From an uncultured Maricaulis sp. (GTDB lineage: Bacteria > Pseudomonadota > Alphaproteobacteria > Caulobacterales > Maricaulaceae), in the NCBI RefSeq assembly GCF_947259345.1, contig NZ_CAMYLS010000009.1, positions 1 to 64,000 of the forward strand: DNA of 64,000 bases, given 5' to 3'. Below, one piece after another: positions 8,924 to 19,344 of the stretch. Position numbers and translations under genes: made by a program. Position 1 is the stretch's first letter. Each line of letters opens with the position of its first letter. A model generated the notes under the pieces. The model was not told the DNA's origin and did no database searches. It worked only from the letters and a program-made list of their open reading frames with translations.

Positions 8924-9603
8924 TGTCGGCGCTGATCGAGTGTCGTGATCTGGTCAAGACCTATGAGATGGGGGATCAGGTCGTGCACGCGCTCAATGGC
9001 GTCTCGCTGGATATCGAGGCGGGCGAATATGTCGCCATCATGGGGACGTCCGGTTCGGGCAAGTCGACCCTGATGAATTTGCTCGGTGCCCTCGATCAGC
9101 CGACTTCGGGCGAGTTGCGCATTGCCGGTGAGGATGTGCGGGCGCTGGGGCCGGATGCGGTCTCGCGCTTTCGCAATCGCACGATCGGATTCGTCTTCCA
9201 GCAATTCAATCTCCTGCCGCGCACCAGCGCACTGGAAAATGCCGCCCTCCCGCTGATCTATTCCGGTCTGCCGCACGCCGAACGCGTCAAGCGGTCCATG
9301 GCGCGCCTGCAACAGGTCGGACTTGGGGAGCGCACCGATCATCATCCGGCTCAGCTCTCCGGCGGCCAGCAACAGCGCGTCGCCATCGCCCGGGCGCTGG
9401 TCAATGACCCGAAAATCCTGCTTGCCGACGAGCCGACCGGGGCGCTCGATACCAAGACCTCTGCCGACATCATGGCGATCTTCGACCAGCTCAACCGTGA
9501 AGGGATCACGGTAATCCTCGTGACCCATGAGCAGGAAGTTGCCGATCATGCCCGCCGCCAGATCGTGTTTCGCGATGGCGTGATTGTGGAGGACCGCTCA
9601 TGA
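8923..9603 (+). CDS. macB: MacB-type ABC transporter ATPase
   Basis: This 226-residue nucleotide-binding subunit of the LolD/MacB class has Walker [10 protein letters not shown] (residues 41-49), the signature LSGGQ (145-149), Walker [13 protein letters not shown] (from residue 165) and a switch histidine in LVTHE. It powers the neighbouring permease. Its start overlaps the adaptor stop by one base and its stop overlaps the permease start by four bases (ATGA), so the three genes are translationally coupled. Classical MacB fuses this ATPase to the permease; here they are separate. Confidence 0.93.
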   Translation: MSALIECRDLVKTYEMGDQVVHALNGVSLDIEAGEYVAIMGTSGSGKSTLMNLLGALDQPTSGELRIAGEDVRALGPDAVSRFRNRTIGFVFQQFNLLPRTSALENAALPLIYSGLPHAERVKRSMARLQQVGLGERTDHHPAQLSGGQQQRVAIARALVNDPKILLADEPTGALDTKTSADIMAIFDQLNREGITVILVTHEQEVADHARRQIVFRDGVIVEDRS

Positions 9604-10835
9604 ATGCCCTGGCATCCCTGCGCGTTGCGCTGACCGCGCTTCGCATCAACGCCTTGCGCAGCGCGCTGGCCATGCTCGGCGTCATTATCGGCGTCGCCTC
9701 GGTCATCGTCCTGGTGTCGATCAGTGAAGGCACCAAACAGGCGGTCGAGGCGCAGATCGCCAGTTTCGGCGCCAATCTTCTGATCATCCGGCCGGGCTCC
9801 TCGATGTTTGGCGGACGCCGCGGCGGTGCCGGCTCGGCCGATCCGATGACGGATGGTGATGTGGTCGCGATCCGGACGGAAATCGCCGGCCTCGCCGGCG
9901 TGTCCGGCGAAGTTTCGGCTAGCACCACGCTGGTCTTTGGCGGCATCAACTGGACCTCGCGGATCCAGGGCGTGAATCCCGACTATTTCTCGGCCCGCGG
10001 CTGGGTCATCGCCGAGGGGCGCGCCTTTTCCGGTGCCGAGGATGTGTCGGGACGGCGCTATGTCGTGGTCGGGCAGACCATCGTCCAGGAATTGTTCGAC
10101 GGGGCCAGCCCGCTGGGTCAGGCCATCCGCATTGGAGGCCAGCCCTTCGAGGTGATCGGCACGCTCGAGCGCAAGGGCGAGACCTCCTGGGGGCAGGACC
10201 AGGATGATGTGGTTTTCGCGCCCCTGTCGACGGTCCGCCAGCGTTTCGGGGCCGGTATGAGCGCGACGGTGCGCGATGCAGTCTCGACCATTTATGCCGA
10301 TATCGCACCGGGCGAATCCACCTCGCGAGTGATCGCTGATATCGAAGACCTGCTGCGTATCCGCCGTGAGATCCAGCCCGGCGCCGAGGATGATTTCGCC
10401 GTCGGTTCACTGGCCGAATTCATCCGCGCCCGCAATGAGACGGAAAGCCAGCTTGGTCTGCTCCTGGCGGTCGGGGCTGGGATCGTCCTGCTGGTCGGCG
10501 GGATCGGGATCATGAATATCATGCTGGTCTCGGTGACCGAGCGTACCCGCGAAATCGGGCTGCGCCTGGCCGTCGGGGCAAGGCGTGCGGATGTCCGCAA
10601 CCAATTCCTGATCGAGAGCATCGTATTGTGCGTCATTGGTGGCCTTGCCGGGCTCGTGGTCGGGGTCGGGGGGACGCTTGTCTATGCTGAAGTCGGCCAG
10701 CTCGATATTGTTATCGACCCGGTTATCGTGGCCATCGCCATTGGCGCGTCTGCCTTTGTCGGAGTGTTTTTCGGGCTCTACCCCGCACACCGGGCCTCCC
10801 GTCTCAATCCGATCGATGCATTGCGCTTCGAGTAG
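9600..10835 (+). CDS. MacB-type ABC transporter permease
   Basis: A 411-residue FtsX/MacB-like permease. It has one N-terminal membrane helix (ALRSALAMLGVIIGVASVIVLVSI), a large MacB periplasmic core domain (about residues 45-280) and three C-terminal helices, including the conserved VGGIGIMNIMLVSVTERTREIG stretch. With the adaptor and ATPase it forms the inner-membrane part of a mechanotransmission-type exporter. Cargo is unknown; relatives export macrolides, peptides or lipoprotein-like molecules. No outer-membrane TolC gene is in the window. Confidence 0.92.
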   Translation: MNALASLRVALTALRINALRSALAMLGVIIGVASVIVLVSISEGTKQAVEAQIASFGANLLIIRPGSSMFGGRRGGAGSADPMTDGDVVAIRTEIAGLAGVSGEVSASTTLVFGGINWTSRIQGVNPDYFSARGWVIAEGRAFSGAEDVSGRRYVVVGQTIVQELFDGASPLGQAIRIGGQPFEVIGTLERKGETSWGQDQDDVVFAPLSTVRQRFGAGMSATVRDAVSTIYADIAPGESTSRVIADIEDLLRIRREIQPGAEDDFAVGSLAEFIRARNETESQLGLLLAVGAGIVLLVGGIGIMNIMLVSVTERTREIGLRLAVGARRADVRNQFLIESIVLCVIGGLAGLVVGVGGTLVYAEVGQLDIVIDPVIVAIAIGASAFVGVFFGLYPAHRASRLNPIDALRFE

Positions 10836-10838
10836 GGT

Positions 10839-13800
10839 TCAAGCGTCCGTGCCGGGCTGACGGGGCGGGGTCCGGGGCAGGTCGAAAATGAATTGTGAGC
10901 CTTCACCCGGCTCGGATTCGACATGGATGGTCCCACCCAGGCGTTCGACGGCCTGGCGCACCACGGCCAGCCCGATCCCGGTACCCTCATAGGCTTCGCG
11001 CGTATGCAGGCGCTGGAAGGGCGCGAATATCTTTTCGGAAAACCGCATGTCGATGCCGATTCCGTTGTCGGCGATGGTGAAGGTCCAACCCGCCTCGGTG
11101 GTTTCCGCAGTGACCTTGACTTCCGGATCGGCCTCTCCGCGATACTTCACCGCATTGGAAATCAGATTCTGGAGAATCTGCGTCAGCAGGACCGGGTCGG
11201 ACTGGATCACGGGCAGGTTTTCAGTCCGGATGACGGCCCGGTTCTCGGAAATCCGTGTCTCCAGCTGGTCGACAAGGTCGGCGACCAGTCCGTCAGTGTC
11301 CACTTCCTGCAGATTGAGCGGTTGGCTGGAGAGTTTGGAGTAGGCCAGTAGCTCCGTGATCAGCCTTTGCATTCGCTGCGCGGCATCGGCGAGGAAATCG
11401 AGGCTGCGGACCCCGTCTTCGTCCAATTTGTCGGAGTAGCGCCGCTTCACCAGCGAGGAGAAGGCTGCAACCTTGCGCAGGGGCTCCTGGAGGTCATGGG
11501 ACGCGACGGTAGCAAAACGGTCCAACTCGCGATTGGTCCGTTCCAGCTGGGCATTGGTGGCGCGCAGCTCGGATATGTCGGTGAGAATGGCATAGCTGCG
11601 AGACGGATTGCCTTCGGAGTCGCGCTCGAGAAAGGAGGATAGCAGGACGTCAATCGCCTCGCCGTCCTTGCGCAGGAAGCGGTAGGGCGTGTGGGTGTTC
11701 TGGCCGAAGCGAAACAATTTTGGCAGCTCGACCTCGATCGCGCGCTTGCGCGATTCCGCATCCAGGAAATCGATCGACTTCCGCCCGATCACGTCCTGGC
11801 GCTTATAGCCCAGATGCGACAGCCAGAAGTCGCTGACTTCCACGATGTAACCGTCAGCATCGATTGTGTGCATCATGGCGGGCGTGGCCCGATAGATGCG
11901 CTCGAACCGCGCGCGCTCTTCAGACATCATGCTTTCAAGTCGACGTGTGGCGTCGATATTCCACAACACACCTGACGCCGCGAGGGCTCGGCCGTCTTCG
12001 TCACGCTCGACAATGCGTCCCGTCGAGCGGTGCCAGACATAATCCCCCTGCCAGTCGCGCAGTCGATACTGATCATCGGCCTGGACGCCTTGTGTGGTCA
12101 GGATGTGGGCCACAGCCGCGTCGACGCCGCTGATGTCGGACGGGTGAATCAGTTTGCGCCATTCGTCGAGATGGATGGTGCGGGCGTCATCCTGGCCGAA
12201 AAGCTCCGCGACGATCGTGCCGCGCAGATCGATGGTCCGCTGGGTCAGGTCAATGCGCCAGGTGCCAAGTGCGGCGGCCGTGACGGCCTGGAAAAGTTGT
12301 TGTTCGCGATCAGCCAGGGCTTCCTGGGTGGCCAGGCGTTCGCTGATATCGGCGATAAAGCCGGAGGCGACGGTCGGCACGCCCGCACTATCGCGTTCCG
12401 AGATGCGGCCACGATTGTGAATCCGGATCCAGCCATTCTTCTCGGATTGATACCGCAGGACAAGATCAATCGAGTCGCGCTTGCCGGCCTGGAGGTCACT
12501 AAAGGCCTGGCGCGCGACCTCGGCGTCATCGGGATGTATGCGGGAGGCCCAGTCATCATAGGTAATCCGCGCGTCGCCAGCGGGCAGCCCCATCATCTCT
12601 GCGACAATCGCACTGACTTCGCCAACGCGCGTCTTGAGATTGATCCGCCACGCGCCTTCTCCGGCCGCCATAAGGGCTTCCCGCAGGCGCCGGTCACTCT
12701 CGGCGAGGGCCCGTTCAAGGCGACGCTCCTCGGTGATGTTGCTGACTATGCCGGCGGCACGTTGGGCGGAGCCGTCCTCGGCCCATTCGACCACGCGTCC
12801 GCGCGATCTCAGCCAGACTTCCGAAATGTCCGGGCTGATGACCCGAAAGCGCCCCAGGCTTTGACTGGTCCCGGATTCCGGCTGATCGCGGGTCTGGAGA
12901 AGAAAGCTGGAAAAGCGCTCACGGGCTTTTGCGCGGCCATCTTCCGGGATGAGCGCATACCAGTCTTCCAGTGAAATTACGCTGCCATCCTCAACGCCGA
13001 CCAAGCGGGCGAGCACGCCGGAGACATGCAGGCGGTCCAGCTTGATGTCGAGGCTCCAGGCCCCGTCATTGGCCCCTTCGAGGCCTTCGCGCATCAGCCG
13101 CTCGGTCTCGGCGAGCTTTAGCTCCAGCTGCTTTTTTTCGGTGATGTCCAGCAACATGCCGACAGCGATCGGTGGGGAGGTGTCGGGCTTGGTGCCGCCG
13201 CTCGATCGCAGCCAGATCCACTCTCCGGTGCGGGCGTCGAGCAGGCGGTATTCCACGTCCAGGGCGTTCGTGGCGCCGTTTGCCAGGTCCCGCAATTGCC
13301 GCGCGACTTCAGGCCGGTCAGCCTCGTGCGTCCGTTCCAGCCAGAGTGCGCCGTCGATTTCCTGTTCGTCTTCGGCCACGCCCAACATGGCGCGAATCGG
13401 ACCGATCGGTGTGACTTTCAACGTGGCAGGGTTGACCTCCCAGACACCGCTGGAGCCGAATTCGATGGCATCGGCGAGTTGCCGCTCACGGGCGGCCAGC
13501 TTGTCTTCGAGCGCCTTGCGATCCGTATTGTCCGAGACCACGCCGGCGACCCGAAGGGCATACCCTTCCCGGGTAAATTCGGTGACCTTGCCGCGCATGT
13601 GCAGCCAGCGCCAAGCCTCGTCGGCGCGCCGCGCCTTGAAGACAATATCGAGGGGGCGGGTCGGATGGGTCCGCAGCGTTTCGAAGGCGTCGGTCAGCTT
13701 CTGGCGGTGGTCTTCATCGGTGATCTCAAGCCAGCGCTCCAGCGAGATGGTCGCGTCGGCGGAGGAAATGCCCAGGAATTCATTGATGAAACCGCGTGTG

Positions 13801-14273
13801 GAGCCGAGCCGTGTCACCAGGTTGAGGGAGAATGCGCCTTCATTGGCCGAGGCGAGGGCGGCGCGCAGCTGGATGTCGCTGGCTTCCAGCTTGGCCTTCA
13901 GCGACAATTCGGCCGTGACATCGCGGATAAAGAGAATGATGCCGGTTCCGTAGGCCCCGGAGCCGGCGGCGCGGGCAGCGACGGTTTCACCGTCGAAGAC
14001 GCGGCTATTGCGGGTGCGGTAGCGGGCGGTGAAACGCCCCTCCGACAGGCCGTCGGGAATATTGAACCGCTCGTCTTCCAGCTGGTCATAGGCCCGTGCA
14101 TCGGCGAAGACGATCTGGGCGCGCTTGCCTGCCAGATCCGCCTGGTCATAGCCGAGCAATTCCGCTGCGGCCGTATTGACCGAGGTAATGGCACCACCTG
14201 CATCCAGTACAAGGATGGCCAGCGGCGAGCTGGCGAACAGCGCACGTTGCATGTCGGCGGACCGGGTGGTCAT
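10839..14273 (-). CDS. Cytoplasmic multi-PAS sensor histidine kinase
   Basis: A 1144-residue kinase without membrane segments. About seven PAS/PAC units are in tandem; five share an obvious internal repeat, each beginning with a coiled linker of the form RxLE..LAESDxxLREAL and a GAWxIN/GAWSLD-like strand. These are followed by a HisKA dimerisation helix with the phospho-acceptor in SHDLQEPL, and a HATPase with N box QNLISNAVKYR and G boxes ADNGIGID and GTGIGLAVV. The start at 14273 (ATG, AAGGA 4 bases before) was preferred to an upstream GTG at 14309. There is no receiver or response-regulator gene beside it, so its partner is unknown. PAS ligands cannot be read from the sequence. Confidence 0.92.
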   Translation of the reverse strand: MTTRSADMQRALFASSPLAILVLDAGGAITSVNTAAAELLGYDQADLAGKRAQIVFADARAYDQLEDERFNIPDGLSEGRFTARYRTRNSRVFDGETVAARAAGSGAYGTGIILFIRDVTAELSLKAKLEASDIQLRAALASANEGAFSLNLVTRLGSTRGFINEFLGISSADATISLERWLEITDEDHRQKLTDAFETLRTHPTRPLDIVFKARRADEAWRWLHMRGKVTEFTREGYALRVAGVVSDNTDRKALEDKLAARERQLADAIEFGSSGVWEVNPATLKVTPIGPIRAMLGVAEDEQEIDGALWLERTHEADRPEVARQLRDLANGATNALDVEYRLLDARTGEWIWLRSSGGTKPDTSPPIAVGMLLDITEKKQLELKLAETERLMREGLEGANDGAWSLDIKLDRLHVSGVLARLVGVEDGSVISLEDWYALIPEDGRAKARERFSSFLLQTRDQPESGTSQSLGRFRVISPDISEVWLRSRGRVVEWAEDGSAQRAAGIVSNITEERRLERALAESDRRLREALMAAGEGAWRINLKTRVGEVSAIVAEMMGLPAGDARITYDDWASRIHPDDAEVARQAFSDLQAGKRDSIDLVLRYQSEKNGWIRIHNRGRISERDSAGVPTVASGFIADISERLATQEALADREQQLFQAVTAAALGTWRIDLTQRTIDLRGTIVAELFGQDDARTIHLDEWRKLIHPSDISGVDAAVAHILTTQGVQADDQYRLRDWQGDYVWHRSTGRIVERDEDGRALAASGVLWNIDATRRLESMMSEERARFERIYRATPAMMHTIDADGYIVEVSDFWLSHLGYKRQDVIGRKSIDFLDAESRKRAIEVELPKLFRFGQNTHTPYRFLRKDGEAIDVLLSSFLERDSEGNPSRSYAILTDISELRATNAQLERTNRELDRFATVASHDLQEPLRKVAAFSSLVKRRYSDKLDEDGVRSLDFLADAAQRMQRLITELLAYSKLSSQPLNLQEVDTDGLVADLVDQLETRISENRAVIRTENLPVIQSDPVLLTQILQNLISNAVKYRGEADPEVKVTAETTEAGWTFTIADNGIGIDMRFSEKIFAPFQRLHTREAYEGTGIGLAVVRQAVERLGGTIHVESEPGEGSQFIFDLPRTPPRQPGTDA

Positions 14274-14512
14274 CGCGTCCTTGCTCCCGCACTGCGTGTC
14301 ATCAATCACCTCTCGACCGCTCGGTCATACCAGTTTGAGCCTGTCCGGCTTGGATTGAAAAGGATTTACAATGCGGAAACTTAGCATTTGATCAGCCGAG
14401 GGGTCACGCAAAGACATTGCACCACTCGGGCAGTTCGGAATGAGAACGAGGCTGGCCTTGCGCAATTGTGTCGATATGCTCCCCCGTCACCGAGTATTTG
14501 GGGAGTATTATT

Positions 14513-16372
14513 GTGCCCGACGCCCAGCAGAACACCTCCGGCGCATCGCCGATTCTCCAGGTTTCCGACCTGAATGTGGATTTCCGGACCCCGGACGGTG
14601 TGGTCCAGGCCGTCAAGGGCGTGTCGCTGGAAATCAAGGCGGGTGAGTGCCTGGCGGTTGTCGGCGAGTCGGGTTCGGGCAAGAGCCAGACTTTCCTCGC
14701 GGCGATGGGCCTGCTGGCCTCCAATGGCGAGGCGACCGGCTCGATCAAATACCGCGGCGGCGAGATTCTCGGCCTGTCCCCGAGCAAGCTGAACCGGGTG
14801 CGCGGGCGCTCGATGACCATGATTTTCCAGGACCCGCTGACCTCGCTGACGCCGCACATGACGGTCGGCGACCAGATGCAGGAAGTCCTGGGCATCCACA
14901 TGAAAATGCGCGGCAAGGCTGCCGAGGCGCGGGTGCTGGAATGGCTCAACCGGGTGCGCATTCCCGAGGCCCAGCGCCGACTGGTGCAATATCCGCACGA
15001 ATTGTCCGGTGGCATGCGTCAGCGTGTCATGATCGCGATGTCGATGCTGTGCGAGCCGGATCTGTTGATCTGCGACGAACCGACCACCGCGCTGGATGTG
15101 ACCGTGCAGGCTGAAGTGCTCGACATCATGGACGAGCTGAAGCGCGAAACCGGCGCCGCCCTGGCGCTGATCACCCACGATATGGGCGTGGTGGCGCGGA
15201 TGGCCGACCGGGCCCAGGTGATGAAGCATGGCGTCTATGTCGAAGGCGGCAAGATCGAGGACATCTTCGCCGACCCGCAACACGCCTATACCCGCATGCT
15301 GCTCGACGCGATGCCGCGCCTGGACCGGCCTGACCGTCCGGGCCACACGGCGCTGAAGCCGGTCGCCGGCGATGCTGATGCCGATCCGCTCCTCTCCGTG
15401 TCGGATGTGAAGGTCCAGTTTCCGATCCAGGTCTCGGGCGGTCTGCGGCCCACTTACAAGACGCTGCGCGCCGTCGACGGCATCAGCTTTGATCTCCAGC
15501 CGGGCGAGACGCTGGGCGTGGTCGGCGAGTCCGGCTGTGGCAAGTCGACACTTGCGCGCGCCGTCCTGCGTCTGGTGCCGGCCCAGGAAGGGGCCGTCTC
15601 CTGGATCGGTCGTGACCTGCTCGGCCTCAAGGCCAATGACCTGCGCAAGGCGCGCGAGGATTTCCAGATCGTCTTCCAGGACCCCCTGGCTTCGCTCGAT
15701 CCGCGCATGACGATCGGGGCCTCGATCGAGGAACCGCTGCTCACTTTCCGCAAATCCATGCGGCGCAAGGAGCGCGAAGTCGTGGTCAAGGAGATGATGG
15801 AGAAGGTCGGTCTCGACCCGAACATGATCAACCGCTACCCGCACGAGCTGTCCGGTGGCCAGAACCAGCGCGTCGGCATCGCCCGCGCCATGATCCTGCG
15901 CCCCAAACTGGTCATTTGCGACGAAGCCGTCTCGGCGCTCGACGTGTCGATCCAGGCCCAGATCGTGGAACTCCTGATCAAGCTCCAGCAGGAGATGGAC
16001 CTGTCCATGATCTTCATCTCGCACGACCTTTCCGTCGTGCGCGAGATCTCGCATCGGGTGATGGTGCTCTATCTCGGACGGGTCGTCGAAATGGCGGATC
16101 GCGACCAGATATACGAGGATGCCCGCCATCCCTACACCCAGGCCCTGATCTCGGCCGTGCCGGTGCCTGATCCTGTCGTCGAGAAGGCGCGCGTGCGGAT
16201 CAAGCTCGATGGTGAATTGCCGTCGCCCATGGATACCCGCGCCCAATTGCGTTTCATGAAGTCCAAACTGGTCGACGACCCGGATGCGGAGCAATACCGA
16301 CCGCAATTGATGCAGGTCGCCGAGGGGCATTGGGTCGCGGAGCACGATCCGTTCGACCAAGTGTCGGCCTGA
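14513..16372 (+). CDS. Two-domain peptide ABC transporter ATPase, YejF/DppDF-like
   Basis: A 619-residue protein made of two complete oligopeptide-type ABC ATPase domains. Domain 1 has Walker [10 protein letters not shown], signature LSGGMRQR and Walker [13 protein letters not shown]. Domain 2 has [17 protein letters not shown] and [12 protein letters not shown]. Each is followed by the oligopeptide-transporter C-terminal region ([26 protein letters not shown]). The start is taken as GTG 14513 because GGGGAG lies 8 bases upstream. No permease or binding-protein genes adjoin, so it must partner with proteins encoded elsewhere or serve a non-transport role. It diverges from the PAS kinase. Confidence 0.88.
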   Translation: MPDAQQNTSGASPILQVSDLNVDFRTPDGVVQAVKGVSLEIKAGECLAVVGESGSGKSQTFLAAMGLLASNGEATGSIKYRGGEILGLSPSKLNRVRGRSMTMIFQDPLTSLTPHMTVGDQMQEVLGIHMKMRGKAAEARVLEWLNRVRIPEAQRRLVQYPHELSGGMRQRVMIAMSMLCEPDLLICDEPTTALDVTVQAEVLDIMDELKRETGAALALITHDMGVVARMADRAQVMKHGVYVEGGKIEDIFADPQHAYTRMLLDAMPRLDRPDRPGHTALKPVAGDADADPLLSVSDVKVQFPIQVSGGLRPTYKTLRAVDGISFDLQPGETLGVVGESGCGKSTLARAVLRLVPAQEGAVSWIGRDLLGLKANDLRKAREDFQIVFQDPLASLDPRMTIGASIEEPLLTFRKSMRRKEREVVVKEMMEKVGLDPNMINRYPHELSGGQNQRVGIARAMILRPKLVICDEAVSALDVSIQAQIVELLIKLQQEMDLSMIFISHDLSVVREISHRVMVLYLGRVVEMADRDQIYEDARHPYTQALISAVPVPDPVVEKARVRIKLDGELPSPMDTRAQLRFMKSKLVDDPDAEQYRPQLMQVAEGHWVAEHDPFDQVSA

Positions 16373-16455
16373 CCCGCAGTTTGCAGCGAATTCACTCGAC
16401 AATGGCTCGGACACCACTAGCTTCCGACCCCTAGATCATGCCCGGGAGAGCAGGA

Positions 16456-19323
16456 ATGGCAGAGAATTTCGGCAGGACACTGGGCGTTGCAAGCCTGGCC
16501 CTCATCCTGGGCCTTGCAGCGTGCCAGCCGGCTCAGGATAGTCAGACCGGCGAAACGGCCCTGCCGACCGATTATGCCTTCGTGCATGAAGTCACCGACC
16601 TGCCGCCCGATCCGGACATTCTCTACGGCCAGCTCGATAATGGCCTGCGTTATGCGGTCCGCGCCAACCAGACGCCGCCCAATGTCGCCTCGGTGCGGAT
16701 GGTCTTCAATATGGGCTCGCTTGGCGAGGCCGAGGACCAGCGCGGCCTGGCGCACTTTATCGAGCACATGGCGTTTAACGGCACGACCGACGTGCCCGAG
16801 GGCGAGATGGTGCCGCTGCTCGAGCGCTATGGCCTCCAATTCGGCCCCGACACCAATGCCTTCACCGGCTATGAGACCGTCGGCTACCAGCTCGACTTGC
16901 CCGATGCCGGGCAGGAGGCGCTGGAGACGGCGCTCTTCCTGATGCGTCAGACTGCCAGCGAAATGCTGCTCGACGCCGAGGCGATTGACCGAGAACGTGG
17001 GGTCGTCCTGTCCGAGGAACGTGTCCGCAACACGCCGATCCGGCGCTGGAACAATGCGCTCTGGCGCTTTCGCCTGCCCGACACCCTGATCCCGGAACGC
17101 GATGCCATCGGCACGACCGAGGTGCTGGAGAACGCTCCGCGCGAGCGCTTTGTCGATTACTACGAGAATTTCTACACGCCCGAGCGCGGCATGGTGGTCG
17201 TGGTCGGGGATATTGACCCGGACACAGTCGCCGCGCAGATCGAGGCCAGCTTTGCCGACTGGCAGGGTATTGATGATCCGCGCCCGGATCCGGACATTGG
17301 TTCTGTTTCGACGGACCGCCCGCTGTCGGCCGGCTATTTCTACGACCCTGAGCTCTACACCATCATCACCGTCGATGCCGTGCGTCCGCACGCGCCGGCA
17401 CTTGATAGTTCGCAGACCCGGTTCGAGAACAATCTCGCCAATATCGGCGATGCCATCCTCAGCCGCCGATTCGCTACATTGACCAGTTCTGGGACCTCGC
17501 CGCTGATCCAGGCGGCGGCCAATCACGGCACGGATTTCAGCCTGGCGGACCGCGCCTCTGTATTGGCTATTGCCCGGCCCGATCGCTGGGAAGAGGCGGT
17601 TGCGGCAGTCGAGCAGGAATTGCGTCGGGCCCTGGAGCATGGTTTCACCCAGGCAGAGCTGGACGAACAGGTCGCCAATCTTCACACCGCGCTGCGCGAT
17701 GCAGCGGAACAATCGGGCACACGGCAGAGCTCGACCCTGTCCGACCAGATCTGGTCCAACTGGCGCTCTGACCAGGTCCTCACCACCTCGCAATCCATGC
17801 TCGAGCGATTTGAGGAAACCTTGCCCCAAGTCACGCCGGAAGCCGTCAGTGAGGCTTTCCGGGCCCAGTGGGAGGGCGTTGAGCCATTGCTCTTCCTCGC
17901 CAGCTCCGAACAGATGGACGATGCTCAGACGCGGTTGATCGACGCTTGGGACACCAGCGCTGAAACACCTGTCGAGCCGCCGGAAGACCGGGGTGATCTC
18001 GCTTTCGCCTATACCGATTTCGGTCCGGCCGGTGCGATTGCTTCCCGGGAAGAAATCGAGGACCTCGGTCTGGTGCGGCTGCAGTTCGAGAATGGTGTGG
18101 CCGTGACCTTCAAGCCAACCGATTTCGAAGATGGCACTGTTCGCGTGCGCCTTGATTTCGGTCGTGGTGAACTGGAACCACGAGCCATGCCGGCGGTTGA
18201 TATCATTGCCGGTTCTGTCTTTACCGCGTCCGGACTGGGCGAGCATTCCGCGGATGAGCTGGGCCGGGTCCTTGCCGGACGCAATATCGGCAACAGTTTC
18301 AATGTCGGCGATGACAGCTTCAGCTTCAACGCGGCGACAACGCCAGGCGATCTGCGGATCCAGATGGATTTGCTTACGGCATTCCTGACCGATCCCGGCT
18401 GGCGTCAGGAAGGGATGGATCAATTCCGCGCGGTTATCCCGGAAATCCGCCGCAACTCCTACGCGACGCCGGGCGGCGTCATGTCGGCCGAAGTGTCGCG
18501 CCTGATCCGCTCCGGTGATGAGCGCTACGGCCTGCCCGACCCGGAACAGGTCGCGGGCGTTGATATGGACGCGATCCGGGACTTCCTGACCCCGGCGCTC
18601 GATAATGCCCCGATCGAGGTCACCATTGTCGGGGATGTCAGCGAAGCCGCGCTCATCGAGGCGCTCGCTCCGACCCTCGGTGCCCTGCCGGCCCGGGCCG
18701 CGAGCTGGCCCGATTATGACGAGGCCCGAACCATTGTTTTCCCGGATGCGGTCGAAGAGCCGGTCGTGCTGCGCCACAACGGTCCGGCCAACCAGGCACG
18801 CGCCAATGTCTACTGGCCGACCTTTGATGACAGTGATGCCGGACGCACACGGGCCATGGCCCTGCTCAATGCGGTCTTCGACCTCAAGCTGACCGAGCGC
18901 CTTCGCGAGCGCGACGGCCTGACTTATTCGGCGTCCAACGCGGCTGCCGAGTCGGATGTCTATCCCGATTACGGCTATCTCTATGTGGGTGCGGATGTCC
19001 GGGTAGAAACAGTCGATCAGACTTATGACGCGATCAATGAGCTGGCGGCCGATCTCGTGTCGGGGGCGATCAGCGAGGACGAAGTCCTGCGAGCGCGCCA
19101 GCCCCTGCTCGAGCAGATCGAGAATGCGATGGAGAATAATGGCGCCTGGATGAGCTGGTTGTCCCAGTCCTGGGGTAATCCGGATCGGCTCGACCGAATC
19201 CGTTCGCTGCGCAGTGATTATGAGAGCGTCACTCGCGACGAGTTGGTCGAGCTGGCTGCGGCCTACCTCTCGCCCGAGCGGACCTGGCGTGTCACCATCC
19301 TGCCACGCGATGCCGAACAATAA
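16456..19323 (+). CDS. M16-family zinc peptidase, lipoprotein
   Basis: A 955-residue M16 peptidase with a lipoprotein signal ending LAAC (Cys23), so probably membrane-anchored in the periplasm. The zinc motif HFIEH is at residues 100-104, with the likely third ligand in the RGVVLSEE segment. Two M16 halves are present and the second lacks the motif, as expected. The start at 16456 has GGGAGAG 5 bases upstream and AGGA adjacent; an in-frame ATG at 16438 would lengthen the signal peptide awkwardly. A 21-base gap precedes the FKBP lipoprotein, so the two are probably one operon. This is a distant paralogue of the peptidase at 2001-4733. Confidence 0.9.
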   Translation: MAENFGRTLGVASLALILGLAACQPAQDSQTGETALPTDYAFVHEVTDLPPDPDILYGQLDNGLRYAVRANQTPPNVASVRMVFNMGSLGEAEDQRGLAHFIEHMAFNGTTDVPEGEMVPLLERYGLQFGPDTNAFTGYETVGYQLDLPDAGQEALETALFLMRQTASEMLLDAEAIDRERGVVLSEERVRNTPIRRWNNALWRFRLPDTLIPERDAIGTTEVLENAPRERFVDYYENFYTPERGMVVVVGDIDPDTVAAQIEASFADWQGIDDPRPDPDIGSVSTDRPLSAGYFYDPELYTIITVDAVRPHAPALDSSQTRFENNLANIGDAILSRRFATLTSSGTSPLIQAAANHGTDFSLADRASVLAIARPDRWEEAVAAVEQELRRALEHGFTQAELDEQVANLHTALRDAAEQSGTRQSSTLSDQIWSNWRSDQVLTTSQSMLERFEETLPQVTPEAVSEAFRAQWEGVEPLLFLASSEQMDDAQTRLIDAWDTSAETPVEPPEDRGDLAFAYTDFGPAGAIASREEIEDLGLVRLQFENGVAVTFKPTDFEDGTVRVRLDFGRGELEPRAMPAVDIIAGSVFTASGLGEHSADELGRVLAGRNIGNSFNVGDDSFSFNAATTPGDLRIQMDLLTAFLTDPGWRQEGMDQFRAVIPEIRRNSYATPGGVMSAEVSRLIRSGDERYGLPDPEQVAGVDMDAIRDFLTPALDNAPIEVTIVGDVSEAALIEALAPTLGALPARAASWPDYDEARTIVFPDAVEEPVVLRHNGPANQARANVYWPTFDDSDAGRTRAMALLNAVFDLKLTERLRERDGLTYSASNAAAESDVYPDYGYLYVGADVRVETVDQTYDAINELAADLVSGAISEDEVLRARQPLLEQIENAMENNGAWMSWLSQSWGNPDRLDRIRSLRSDYESVTRDELVELAAAYLSPERTWRVTILPRDAEQ

Positions 19324-19344
19324 TCAGCCTACAGGACTGACCTG

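Noticed and set aside
14381-16417. 678-codon open frame antisense to the double ABC ATPase
   Set aside because: It mirrors the ATPase gene, whose motifs are unambiguous. The translation shows no domain.
16417-19320. 967-codon open frame antisense to the M16 lipoprotein gene
   Set aside because: It is the complement of a well-supported peptidase gene in high-GC DNA. It has no family motifs, no ribosome-binding site and a composition rich in Arg/Gly/His/Asp, typical of shadows.
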